Positions 17,139 through 25,674 of a stretch of DNA of 64,000 bases are shown here, in pieces (position 1 is the stretch's first letter; each line of letters opens with the position of its first letter). Source of the stretch: Armatimonadota bacterium (GTDB lineage: Bacteria > Armatimonadota > HRBIN16); NCBI GenBank assembly GCA_026003195.1, contig BPGU01000002.1, forward strand, positions 558,001-622,000, given 5' to 3'. The position numbers and the translations under genes were made by a program. The notes below the pieces were generated by a model. The model did not search any database, was not told the DNA's origin, and was given only the letters and a program-made list of their open reading frames with translations.

Positions 17139-19679
17139 TTGAACCCAGCAAGAGGCTTGTGGCTCACTATCGCGCTTGCTTTTCTCGCTATAGCCTGCAG
17201 CACCTGTGCTATCCGAATAGCAGGAGCACTGCCCCGGCAAAGCGACTCACTTCCACCAGACAAACCGCAGGTCAAACACATCTGCGCGGTCGCTCCCGAT
17301 ATGCTGGCGCTGGAGATACAATCAGGACGTTTCACACCCAACCAGCTGGTTCGTTATACTCCTCAGCCGGACGACGAATTGGTGGAAGAGAAGGACAGAC
17401 CGCACCACGAGATCGTAGATGGTCAGGTCGTACAGATTTTCCAGAAACGGCTCTATCGCCAAGTCAATGGTCAGCGCGTCAACGTCGGGTTGCTTTCGCC
17501 AGATGGTCGATATCTGTTCATCGAGGGGCAGAGCCAGGGCGAACTGCTGGACGAAACCAATATAGACCAGCCGGATGCCTACGAGATACAATCCAGTGAC
17601 GACGCCGCTTACCGTCAACCGCGCAAGCCGTCCGCTGTTTATCGTAAGAACAAGCCCAACGGTTATAGCCAGCCGCTGCCTTACCTGTATACCATCTCCT
17701 TGCGTCTGCCCTCCCCACTGCAAGAAGGCGCAACCTATACCCTCCGGCTGCGAGGAATCAACACTGCACAACAGCAGCTGACCTATACCCATCGCACTCG
17801 ATCGGTGCGCAGCCTCGCCGTGCACGCGATCCAGACAGGATACCGCCCAGATGACCCTTGTAAACGCGCATATTACTCCTTCTGGGCAGGCGTGGACAGA
17901 GAGGGCAACCACGGTTTCTGCACGCTCTCGGCGAGCACGTTCGAGCTGATAGACGACACAGGGAAAACGGTTTTCACTGGCGAGATACGGAGGGCAAAAC
18001 GGGAAGGCGAACAGGAGCAGGTGTGTATCCATGAAACAGGGGACTACTCGAAATCACCGGTGTATCGCCTGGATTTCAGCAATTTCCACAAGCCCGGGCG
18101 CTACCGGGTGTTTGTCCCCGGTGTGGGTACAAGTTACCCATTTCGCATTGCAGAGGACGTGTGGGAACAACCGTTCCGGGCAGCTATGCTGGGTATTCTG
18201 CACCAGCGACAGGGCATCGCCCTAGGTCCGCCTGCTACCCGCTACCGTCGCCCGAGAACCTTTCACCCCGATGATGGCGTGCAGTTCTATCAGATGACCA
18301 TCACCGTGCACGAAGGACAGGAAGACGATCGCGGCAAGAATCTGCTGGAACTGGCTCAGGCGGGTCAGTTACAGCGCATACAGGCAGTATGGGGCGGCTA
18401 TCAGGACGCGGGCGACTGGGATACCTTAGGGCACCATCTCAGCGCGACATACGACCTGCTGGGGCTGTACTTCTTGAATCCGTCCGCTTTTCGTGCGACC
18501 AAGCTTTCGCTACCCGAAAACGAGCGCAAGAACCGCCTGCCTGATATTCTGGATGAAGCGCTGTGGCAGATGGCGTGCTGGCAACGCTTGCAGATGCCCG
18601 ATGGCGGCGTACGCGGCGGCTATGGCTACGGCTGGTGGGTGCCCACCGAACGGGGTATCACCAGCTGGATGCTCCGAAGTGCGGGGGTGTACGCGGTAGA
18701 CCATGTGACCACTCTGCATTTTGCAGCGGTAGCCGCACGCGCATCACGGGTGCTTCGCCACTTCGACCGTACACTGGCAGACCAGTATCTGCAGAACGCC
18801 ATGCGTGCCTGGCGATGGGCAGAGGAGCACTCCAGTGATCGCGACCCCACATATGCCCGGCTGAAGCAGCGAGAAGGCTGGCCTCCTTTCCTGTTGGAAC
18901 TGAGGAACAAGCGCGCCCTGGCAGCGGTGGAGCTGTTCGCGGCGACACGTAACCCCGCGTACGATACCGCCTTCCAGCAATCCTCTACCCTGCTCACCGA
19001 AGACAGCCTTTACTACGACCCCGAGCAGGTAGATGCCGCGTTCGCATACGCGCGCTTACCACAGGGATTGGGTTCCTCGGAAGTGAAGCGAAAGCTGGTG
19101 GCACAGATTACCCGTGTCGCCGACCACGCCATCGAGTTCAGCAAGAAGAACGCCTACGACCTGGTCGTGGGCACACGCCTGGATTATCCACTGATCGCTC
19201 CCTTGCGCTTCTTCAGCACGCCGGCGGCAGGTGGTTTCTTGCTCCTCTACGCTTACGAACTGACCCGAAATCCGAGGTACCTTGCCGCAGCAGTGCAGGC
19301 AAGCAGCTTCTGCCTGGGGGCAAACCCGGACAATCTGTCGTACTGCACCGGCGTCGGACATCGCTATCAGCAGTTCAACTTCATTGTGGACGCGCAGATC
19401 ACTGGACAGATACCTGGTGTGCTCACGGGGCACATCCCTTACGGTCAGGGCAATGAGGGCAACGCGATGAGCAGAGGGTCTAACAGCTGGGTGCAGCAAT
19501 GGTTGCTGAAATTCGGCCCGCGTAAGATGCTACCGGACTGGTACGACTGGCCCGTTTACGAGCAGTACATTGACTTTGGCCGCTACCCCCTGCACAACGA
19601 GACCTGTTTTAACCAGACGACGGTGGAAGCGGCTTGCTACTGGTTCTGGCTACACACTCGTGCGAAAACAGCTCCATAG
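17139..19679 (+). CDS. Glycoside hydrolase family 9 (endoglucanase-like), exported
   Basis: The 846-residue protein begins with a hydrophobic export signal (GLWLTIALAFLAIACSTC); the AIAC site could also be a lipobox. An N-terminal Ig-like CelD_N-type region (about 60-330) precedes the catalytic alpha/alpha barrel. Visible GH9 hallmarks are GGYQDAGDWDTLGHH (catalytic Asp pair), CLGANPDNLSYCTGVG, and the C-terminal HNETCFNQTTVEAACYW with the acid Glu. The substrate is likely beta-1,4-glucan or a related glycan. I choose TTG 17139 because AAGGAGGGG (17121-17129) is ideally spaced; a GTG at 17091 has no such site. The next gene starts 6 bases after the stop. Confidence 0.9.
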   Translation: MNPARGLWLTIALAFLAIACSTCAIRIAGALPRQSDSLPPDKPQVKHICAVAPDMLALEIQSGRFTPNQLVRYTPQPDDELVEEKDRPHHEIVDGQVVQIFQKRLYRQVNGQRVNVGLLSPDGRYLFIEGQSQGELLDETNIDQPDAYEIQSSDDAAYRQPRKPSAVYRKNKPNGYSQPLPYLYTISLRLPSPLQEGATYTLRLRGINTAQQQLTYTHRTRSVRSLAVHAIQTGYRPDDPCKRAYYSFWAGVDREGNHGFCTLSASTFELIDDTGKTVFTGEIRRAKREGEQEQVCIHETGDYSKSPVYRLDFSNFHKPGRYRVFVPGVGTSYPFRIAEDVWEQPFRAAMLGILHQRQGIALGPPATRYRRPRTFHPDDGVQFYQMTITVHEGQEDDRGKNLLELAQAGQLQRIQAVWGGYQDAGDWDTLGHHLSATYDLLGLYFLNPSAFRATKLSLPENERKNRLPDILDEALWQMACWQRLQMPDGGVRGGYGYGWWVPTERGITSWMLRSAGVYAVDHVTTLHFAAVAARASRVLRHFDRTLADQYLQNAMRAWRWAEEHSSDRDPTYARLKQREGWPPFLLELRNKRALAAVELFAATRNPAYDTAFQQSSTLLTEDSLYYDPEQVDAAFAYARLPQGLGSSEVKRKLVAQITRVADHAIEFSKKNAYDLVVGTRLDYPLIAPLRFFSTPAAGGFLLLYAYELTRNPRYLAAAVQASSFCLGANPDNLSYCTGVGHRYQQFNFIVDAQITGQIPGVLTGHIPYGQGNEGNAMSRGSNSWVQQWLLKFGPRKMLPDWYDWPVYEQYIDFGRYPLHNETCFNQTTVEAACYWFWLHTRAKTAP

Positions 19680-19685
19680 ACCCAC

Positions 19686-21242
19686 ATGGCGGAGTGGATA
19701 CAGGCTTTCGGTCAGCGCAAGAGATGGCGCAGGATGTTTCAGGCGGTCAACGGGAGACCGCTGGCGGCCTTCTGTGGCGGCTACCTGGCGGGAGCCGCAG
19801 CAGGCGTGACGTTCCCTGTGCTATCGGTATTACAGGGATGCTGCCTCTGCACCGCTACCGGGTGGCTCCTCTGGCGCTACCGGGTGCTTTCCGCATCTAT
19901 AGCCTTTTTGATGTTAGCAGGGGTGTGGTTGGGTGCAACGCAGGGCATTCGCGCCGCGACACAGGATGAACTGCTCTGGCGTACCTTGCCAAGTGATCAG
20001 GTGATGGTTGTCGAGGGAGTTGTGCTGACCGAACCGGTGAAAAAAGCGGGCGTGTGGCGGTTTGTGTTCCGTACGGAGGGACTGTTGACCGCGCAGGGTA
20101 CGCTTCGATCGCCGGTGCAGCTGTGGGTACACGTACGGGAAACGCTGATAGAGGACGTATTTGCGGGCGAGCGATTGCGTCTGGAAGGCAGGCTCAGAAC
20201 ACCCTCTGCCACCCCGGGCGATCCCGAAGGCTCTTTTGCGCGTTACCTGCGCAGGCAGGGAGTCTCCAGAACCCTGCGCCCCTATCGTGTCGAGCGGCTA
20301 CCGCAGGCGCGATGGACTATCCTTTTCTCCCGCTGGCGGCGCACGCTCATACGCCATCTGCGCTCCCACCTGCCCACCCGCGAAGGGCATGTCGCTGCCG
20401 CCATTGTGCTCAACGACCGCACCGGACTGGACGACCAGATCCGCGAAAGATTCCGACGCACCGGCACGGTGCATATCCTCTCGCCCTCAGGCACGCATGT
20501 CTCCATGCTGGCGTTTGCTGTATGGGCATTATGCAGGTTCATCAGGCTATCACGCAGGACTTCCGCGCTGGCGGTTATTACGGTTATCTGGCTGTTTGCA
20601 GGTGTGGCTGCAGGGGGCGAACCCGCTTTCCGTGCCGCCGTGATGGGCACTCTAGTGGCGGGATCGGTAACTCTGCAGCGCGAGCTAGACCTGCCCACCT
20701 CGCTGGCTCTCGCAGGTTTTCTGCTGGTATGCGCAGAGCCCGGCACTCTGCGCGACCCCGGCTTTCAGTTCTCCTTCACGCTGGTCGCTGCCATTATCGC
20801 TTCCTCAGGGTGGCTGGGCGCCATTGCTTTCCGCGCAACAGACGACAGAATCACCCTGTTCAGGAGTATCTTTGCCAGCCTGCTCCTCAGCGGGGTATGC
20901 ACGGTGGCGTCCGCACCGCTCACCGCGTTATACTATGGTCAAATGTCGCTCATTGCGCCCGTCGCCAACCTGGTTATTGCCCTACCGGTACAGCTGCTCA
21001 CCAGCGCAGGGCTGGCAGCCGCCTGCCTGCCTCAGCTGCCCGAGATTCTGTGCACACCGATAGCGGCAAGCGCGTGGAGTGTGGACAGGGCGGTGCGCTG
21101 GCTCGCCATGCCTCCGTGGGCAAGTGTGGACGTTTCTGCCCCTTCGAGGTGGCATATCATTCTGTTCTATGCACTGCTCTTCACCGTGTTACTCACCCTG
21201 AGCGCACGTGTCGATCGGCGCAGGAGAGGATGGGCATGGTGA
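19686..21242 (+). CDS. ComEC/Rec2-type DNA-uptake channel protein without the metallo-beta-lactamase domain
   Basis: ComEC carries single-stranded DNA across the inner membrane during transformation. The 518-residue product has N-terminal membrane segments, a DUF4131-like OB-type region (VVEGVVLTEP, GERLRLEGRL), then the Competence domain with the signature RRTGTVHILSPSGTHVSML and GFQFSFTLVAAII. It stops after the membrane domain, so the C-terminal metallo-beta-lactamase nuclease found in many ComECs is absent; shorter ComECs of this kind are known. The ATG is 6 bases after the GH9 stop and has a weak ribosome site. The end overlaps the LptD-like start by 7 bases. Confidence 0.88.
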   Translation: MAEWIQAFGQRKRWRRMFQAVNGRPLAAFCGGYLAGAAAGVTFPVLSVLQGCCLCTATGWLLWRYRVLSASIAFLMLAGVWLGATQGIRAATQDELLWRTLPSDQVMVVEGVVLTEPVKKAGVWRFVFRTEGLLTAQGTLRSPVQLWVHVRETLIEDVFAGERLRLEGRLRTPSATPGDPEGSFARYLRRQGVSRTLRPYRVERLPQARWTILFSRWRRTLIRHLRSHLPTREGHVAAAIVLNDRTGLDDQIRERFRRTGTVHILSPSGTHVSMLAFAVWALCRFIRLSRRTSALAVITVIWLFAGVAAGGEPAFRAAVMGTLVAGSVTLQRELDLPTSLALAGFLLVCAEPGTLRDPGFQFSFTLVAAIIASSGWLGAIAFRATDDRITLFRSIFASLLLSGVCTVASAPLTALYYGQMSLIAPVANLVIALPVQLLTSAGLAAACLPQLPEILCTPIAASAWSVDRAVRWLAMPPWASVDVSAPSRWHIILFYALLFTVLLTLSARVDRRRRGWAW

Positions 21243-23551
21243 GGCAGGAAGCTGACTTGAACCTTACCCCCGTCCCCTCTCCTACAAGGAGAGGGGTGTA
21301 TGCACATTCCCCCTTCCCTCGCAGGGAAGGGAGGCAGGGGGTTCGGTTCATCCTCCTTCTCGCTGTCATATGGTTCTTGTGCACGAGTGCTGTCTCAGCC
21401 CAGCAAGCCGAATCGCCTGCTTCACCCCAGCGCAAGGTGGAACGTCTGGATGTGGAGCGGTTCGGCACGCTCTTCCTGGACGCACGCAACAACCTGCAAG
21501 CCACCGACATCCTCGCCCGCTGGCGCGAGTACACCATCCAGGCAGAGAGCGTGGAGGGCAATCTGGACAGAGGCGAGTACCTGTTTCAGGGCAGGGTCAC
21601 TCTGGAGGGCGGTGGGCTGGATGCGCATGGTGAGATGCTCCGCCTGAACGTGCGCCGACGCCTGTGGCAGATGGAGGGCGCGGGAGCGGACCTCCTGCCC
21701 GAGTTTCTCAAAAACCAGCTGCGCGGCACAGTGCGCCTGTCCGGTCAGCAGTTGCAGGGAGAGCAACAACAGGCGCAGATGCAGCACGGCGAACTGACCA
21801 CCTGCTTGCTGGAGCATCCGCATTACCACTTTTCCGCTGGTAGCGTGGACGTGGTGGTGGATAAGCGTCTGATTGCACGAGGGGTCAGCCTGAACGCGCT
21901 CGGCAGGAAACTGTTTACCCTGCCCACACTGGTAGTGCCTTTGGACAGACGCCTTTCACGGGGCACCCTGCCTCAGGTAGGACAATCGGTGGAGGAGGGG
22001 TATTACGTCAAGACCGCGCTGGGCTACCTGCTGGGCGACAACGCGGGTACGGCGCGCATCGACCTGATGCAGAAAAAGGGTATCGGGCTGGGCGTAGACC
22101 AGCAATATCTGTGGAAGGGAGCGGCAGGGCTGCTCTCGCTGTACTACCTGAACGATCGCAGTCGCGCTACCCGCTCCGTCACCGCCCAGCTGCGCCACGA
22201 GCAGCAGCTTTTCGGTTTCAACGCGCGGCTCACCGGCGACCTGCGCTCCGGCAGCTATCTCTACTACTCCGACACCCGCGCCTCCAGCTGGCAGCTGAGT
22301 TTCAGCAGAGCATGGTCGTCAGGCAATCTGTCCATTCTCTCGCGCCTCAGTCAGCAAAGTAGTGCAGGTTATTTGAGTGATTCCTCTACAAATTCGCTCC
22401 GGTGGAACCAGCGCTGGGGTACGCGCGCCTCGCTCACCTTTTCTACCGACCTGTCGCGTTTTCGCTCCCAATCGGGTGGAGCAGTGCGCTCCCAGCAAGA
22501 GCAACTCGCCACGCAGGCGTCGCTGAGCGGCAGCAGCAGCAAGTTTGACTGGAGCCTCGCTTTCAACCGGATTATCCCCATTGGCGGGCAGACAGGAGGC
22601 TTCACTTTTGGCGGCATAGAAAAGACGCCCGAACTGCTCCTTTCCACCACCGACCGCCGTCTGTTCGGCAAAGACATGGGGCTACACATGCAGTTCGGGT
22701 TCGGCAGTTTTCGCGAGCTGCCGCAGGGCAATCCCATCCAGCGCATCCTGTTTGAAGCCCGCTGGAACCCTGTGACCTCCAGCGCAGGTAAAAGCTCGCT
22801 GAGCACCTCCGCCCTCTTCCGGCAGGTGTTCACCAGCGACGGAACCGCCCAGTACATCCTGCAGGGCAATACCGACTGGCAGGTGCGCTTTGGGCAAAAC
22901 AGCCGATGGTACGCGAACTACCGTTATCTGCGTCCATATGGCTTCACCCCCCTGCGCACGGAGTATACAGGCACAACCAATTTCGCCTCAGCGGGGCTGG
23001 AGTGGAACGCCAGCCGTGCGCTGTCCATCCGCGCGTATACGGGATATGACCTTTTTGCCCGACAGCGCGGCAGCCGACCCTGGCAGCCGCTGAATCTCGG
23101 CTTGCAGTGGCAACCGAACCCTGCATGGCAACTGAACGTGCAATCCACGCTGAACCTCAATGAAGGACAGTGGAACTATCTGCGGGCATACCTGCGCGCC
23201 CGCACCGATGCTTTCTCGATGAACCTGAATGGCGTGTACGACCCTATCCGCCATCGCTGGGCGAGCGCGAACCTGTGGCTGGACACGCAGCTGTTCCGAA
23301 CGCCCCTGCGCGTGCAAACGGTGGTGACCTACAACGGCTACGTGAACCGCTTTGAGGGCAGGCAACTGTTGCTCACCTGGGATTTGCACTGCTGGGAGAT
23401 GAGCGTAGGGTATATTGACAACCCGCTGGGCTTCCGCACCGACCGCGAAGTGGTTTTCCGTTTGCGGATTAAGGCTTTCCCGGAGGCACAACGGTTCGGG
23501 GTGGGACAGTTCGGGCAGTCGCTGGAGACGGGCGGAGGATGGGCTTATTAA
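21236..23551 (+). CDS. LptD/OstA-like outer-membrane beta-barrel protein whose N-terminus is a translated repeat
   Basis: The protein has about 771 residues. A signal segment (RFILLLAVIWFLCTSAVSAQQ) sits at residues 36-56. An OstA/LptA-like domain follows at about 70-240 (ARWREYTIQAESVEGNLDRGEYLFQGRVTLEGG). A long beta-barrel-like region fills the rest, with alternating residues and many aromatic girdle positions. LptD inserts LPS at the cell surface; this divergent form suggests a diderm envelope. ATG 21236 has AGGAGAGG upstream and overlaps comEC. Residues 6-35 are encoded by a palindromic repeat (21258-21347). GTG 21296 inside it, preceded by AAGGAGAGG, is an alternative start. Confidence 0.8.
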   Translation: MVRQEADLNLTPVPSPTRRGVYAHSPFPRREGRQGVRFILLLAVIWFLCTSAVSAQQAESPASPQRKVERLDVERFGTLFLDARNNLQATDILARWREYTIQAESVEGNLDRGEYLFQGRVTLEGGGLDAHGEMLRLNVRRRLWQMEGAGADLLPEFLKNQLRGTVRLSGQQLQGEQQQAQMQHGELTTCLLEHPHYHFSAGSVDVVVDKRLIARGVSLNALGRKLFTLPTLVVPLDRRLSRGTLPQVGQSVEEGYYVKTALGYLLGDNAGTARIDLMQKKGIGLGVDQQYLWKGAAGLLSLYYLNDRSRATRSVTAQLRHEQQLFGFNARLTGDLRSGSYLYYSDTRASSWQLSFSRAWSSGNLSILSRLSQQSSAGYLSDSSTNSLRWNQRWGTRASLTFSTDLSRFRSQSGGAVRSQQEQLATQASLSGSSSKFDWSLAFNRIIPIGGQTGGFTFGGIEKTPELLLSTTDRRLFGKDMGLHMQFGFGSFRELPQGNPIQRILFEARWNPVTSSAGKSSLSTSALFRQVFTSDGTAQYILQGNTDWQVRFGQNSRWYANYRYLRPYGFTPLRTEYTGTTNFASAGLEWNASRALSIRAYTGYDLFARQRGSRPWQPLNLGLQWQPNPAWQLNVQSTLNLNEGQWNYLRAYLRARTDAFSMNLNGVYDPIRHRWASANLWLDTQLFRTPLRVQTVVTYNGYVNRFEGRQLLLTWDLHCWEMSVGYIDNPLGFRTDREVVFRLRIKAFPEAQRFGVGQFGQSLETGGGWAY
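21258..21347. repeat. Composite palindromic repeat, copy 2, inside a coding region
   Basis: Two perfect stems are present. CCCCTCTCCT / AGGAGAGGGG spans 21274-21283 and 21287-21296. CCCTTCCCT / AGGGAAGGG spans 21311-21319 and 21323-21331, with loop CGC. The module order is reversed relative to copy 1. The repeat is read in frame as the N-terminal extension of the LptD-like protein. Confidence 0.85.
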
Positions 23552-23557
23552 AACCGA

Positions 23558-23582
23558 AGGGGCGACGCGGGGCGTCGCCCCT
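23558..23582. terminator. Hairpin terminator between convergent genes
   Basis: A perfect 11-base stem (AGGGGCGACGC / GCGTCGCCCCT) with a GGG loop lies between the LptD-like stop and the superoxide dismutase stop. A-rich sequence on the left and AAAATCTT on the right suit a bidirectional terminator, although the T tract is weak. Confidence 0.75.
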
Positions 23583-23591
23583 CCCAAAATC

Positions 23592-24386
23592 TTATCGCCC
23601 CGCGTTATACATCTTCAACGCCTGCTCCAGCCGTGCATTCACGGCATCCCAGTCGATGGCTTGCAAAAAGACATCGATGTACTTGGCGCGGGCGGTCTGG
23701 AAGTCATAGTAGTAGGCGTGCTCATAGGTATCCAGCGCGAGGATCGGTGTGGCATTCCATATCGGGAAGGTGTTCTGCGCGTCGCCGATATAGTTAAACA
23801 GGCTCCCGTCGTCGTGGTCCAGCGCGAGCCACACCCAGCCGCGCGCGGCGATACCGGTCGCCTTCAGGTCCTGCGCCCACGCCTCGTAGGAGCCAAAGTG
23901 CTTGTTGATCCACTCTGCCACGAGACCAGTGGGTGCACCACCCTTGCCACCCAGGATGTCGAAGTACAGTTCGTGGTTCTTCACTCCGCCCAGCGCAAAG
24001 GTATACTCTACCTTCAGCACACGGATGTCGGAGTAGGTCTGGTTTGCCTTCGCAGGGTCCTTGTCCAGCGCAGCCAGCTTCTCTCGAATCTCGTTCGCTT
24101 TATTCACATAGCCCTGGTACAGCTTGTAGTGTTCATCATGCGTCTTGCGGGAAATCCCCACGCTCTCGGTGTTGTACACTTTCTCCGGTAGCGGCTTCGC
24201 TACGATTTTGACGATCTCCATCTCTCCTGTCCTCCTGTCGGGTCTGGAAGCGTTTTCCATCTGTTGCGCCAAGCCTCCGATGGCGGGCGAACCGCTCATC
24301 ATCATGGCAATGCCCAGCGCAGAGGCTTTGAGGAAGCGTCTGCGCCCCTCATCGTGTTCGTGCGTTGACCGTGCGATGGCGAACAC
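23592..24386 (-). CDS. Fe/Mn superoxide dismutase with Tat-like signal
   Basis: This enzyme dismutates superoxide. The N-terminal segment RRRFLKASALGIAMMMSG is a twin-arginine-type signal, so the enzyme is probably exported. The metal ligands of the family are visible: His in KTHDEHYKLYQGYVNKANE, His in GGVKNHELYFDIL, and Asp/His in ALDTYEHAYYYDFQ. The mature part (about 205 residues) is normal. Start choice is awkward. The only in-frame start is GTG 24386, which overlaps the AGGAGG sequence. The spacing fits better with ATC 24377, an unusual codon. A promoter is visible at 24409-24438. Confidence 0.92.
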   Translation of the reverse strand: MFAIARSTHEHDEGRRRFLKASALGIAMMMSGSPAIGGLAQQMENASRPDRRTGEMEIVKIVAKPLPEKVYNTESVGISRKTHDEHYKLYQGYVNKANEIREKLAALDKDPAKANQTYSDIRVLKVEYTFALGGVKNHELYFDILGGKGGAPTGLVAEWINKHFGSYEAWAQDLKATGIAARGWVWLALDHDDGSLFNYIGDAQNTFPIWNATPILALDTYEHAYYYDFQTARAKYIDVFLQAIDWDAVNARLEQALKMYNAGR

Positions 24387-24408
24387 CTCCTGTTTGCCTG
24401 GTGTTCTG

Positions 24409-24438
24409 AGTGTACCCTACCTCGAACAATATTTTCAA
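24409..24438 (-). promoter_or_regulatory. Sigma-70 promoter for superoxide dismutase
   Basis: On the minus strand TTGAAA and TACACT are separated by 18 bases, about 20 bases ahead of the start region. Confidence 0.6.
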
Positions 24439-24508
24439 TAGCAAAATACGTTTTGACGCGATTTTTTCGTGAAATAGTTCACAATGGGGGTTGGAATGCC
24501 TTTCCTCT

Positions 24509-25093
24509 TCAGCGGCTTCTTTCCCGAAAATCTGAGGCATGCATCACATATACCAGCAGGGTACGATGACTACCGTCCGCCCAATCTTCCTCGATCTCCC
24601 CGCGCAGACGGAAGCCCAGCCTTTCAGGGATGGCGCGGCTCCGGGTATTTTCCGGCTCCACGCGGATGCGCACCGTCGGCACCTGCCACTGCTCGAATGC
24701 ATATTGGGTCAACACCCGCGTCGCGCGGGTGACCAGCCCCTGTCCCTCTGCGGATTCATCGATCCAGTAGCCGATTTCCGCCTCCGGTTCTGCACTGGCA
24801 GTACGAAACAGTCCGATAGTGCCCACCAGGCTGCCGTTCAGCCATATCCCCATCTGCAAGCTGCGTCCCGAGCGGAAATTGCGTAGAGATTCCCGGATAA
24901 AGCCGCGCGTGTCGTCTTCACTGCACACGAAGTCCACCCACGTCATCCATCGGCGCAGCCGTTCTTTGTTGCGAACGGTGAGTTCGAACAGTGCAGAAGC
25001 GTCCTGCATAGTGAGCTGACGAAGCTCTGCGCCTTCACCCAGTGAAAGCACTACCTGCTTGCGCCTCATCCACCGGCGCCAGAAAGCCATCAT
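24509..25093 (-). CDS. GNAT N-acetyltransferase, RimJ/RimL type
   Basis: The protein has 194 residues of the RimJ/RimL/SpeG type. ELRQLTMQDASALFEL opens the fold, MGIWLNGSLVGTIGLFR and EAEIGYWIDESAEGQGLVTRATRVL form the acetyl-CoA site (the Q/RxxGxG-type loop is QGLVTRA), and VRIRVEPENTRSRAIPERLGF is the usual end. The substrate cannot be told from sequence. ATG 25093 overlaps the stop of the upstream SIS gene by 4 bases (ATGA) and follows AGAGGG, so the three genes 26300-24509 form one translationally coupled operon. Confidence 0.88.
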   Translation of the reverse strand: MMAFWRRWMRRKQVVLSLGEGAELRQLTMQDASALFELTVRNKERLRRWMTWVDFVCSEDDTRGFIRESLRNFRSGRSLQMGIWLNGSLVGTIGLFRTASAEPEAEIGYWIDESAEGQGLVTRATRVLTQYAFEQWQVPTVRIRVEPENTRSRAIPERLGFRLRGEIEEDWADGSHRTLLVYVMHASDFRERSR

Positions 25094-25674
25094 CCCTCTG
25101 ACACCTTCCCCGCACCCAGCAAACGAAGTATCTCCGCGTTCAGCATCCAGTATACCAGCGTGTTCGCGAAACCGCTGAGAGGACACGCTGGAGTGGGCAG
25201 CCATGATTCCTCCAGTACTCCATCAGTATACGGTACATGGGTGCGTATCACAAGATGCGCAACATCCGCTACACGCTTGCCAGAAGGATGCTGAGGTGGC
25301 ACCACCTTCCTATCCACAGGCGAACCGATATACACTACCTTTGCCCCCTTCTCCTTCGCCTGCGCACAGATGTCCACCGATAGCGCAAACACTCCAAGAA
25401 TACTCCCGAACACCAGCACATCACCGCGCTCTATCTTCTGAACCTCCTCCAACCGATAGGACAGAGGCTCCAACAGCCGGGGGTTACCGGCTCGCTCCGG
25501 AGCGGTTTCAAAGGGCGGAAAGTGCCCAATATCCAGATGCCACAATTGCTTACCCGCTCGCTTTGCTTCCACACACCACTCCGCTGCCCGGCGAATAGCA
25601 GTCATTTCGCGTCGCAGTATCTCCCGCACCAGCACCTGCGCGGCTTCCAGATATCTCTCCGATAACATCATCAA
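25090..25674 (-). CDS. SIS-domain protein, second of a tandem pair
   Basis: The 194-residue protein resembles the SIS (sugar isomerase) sugar-phosphate binding fold. It has a long N-terminal helix, GKQLWHLDIGHFPPFE, GDVLVFGSILGVFALSVDICAQAKEKGAKVVYIGS, the HPSGKRVADVAHLVI segment and ACPLSGFANTLVYWML. The loop that is usually S-N-S-G-x-N reads GSILGV, so sugar-phosphate chemistry may be altered or lost. It starts 4 bases inside the end of its upstream paralogue. The two may form a heterodimer. Candidate roles are a phosphosugar-binding regulator or isomerase; I cannot choose. Confidence 0.75.
   Translation of the reverse strand: MMMLSERYLEAAQVLVREILRREMTAIRRAAEWCVEAKRAGKQLWHLDIGHFPPFETAPERAGNPRLLEPLSYRLEEVQKIERGDVLVFGSILGVFALSVDICAQAKEKGAKVVYIGSPVDRKVVPPQHPSGKRVADVAHLVIRTHVPYTDGVLEESWLPTPACPLSGFANTLVYWMLNAEILRLLGAGKVSEG

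Noticed and set aside
20054-21235. N-terminal extension of the LptD-like frame back into comEC
   Set aside because: It reads a shadow frame of comEC. ATG 21236 with its ribosome site is the reasonable start.
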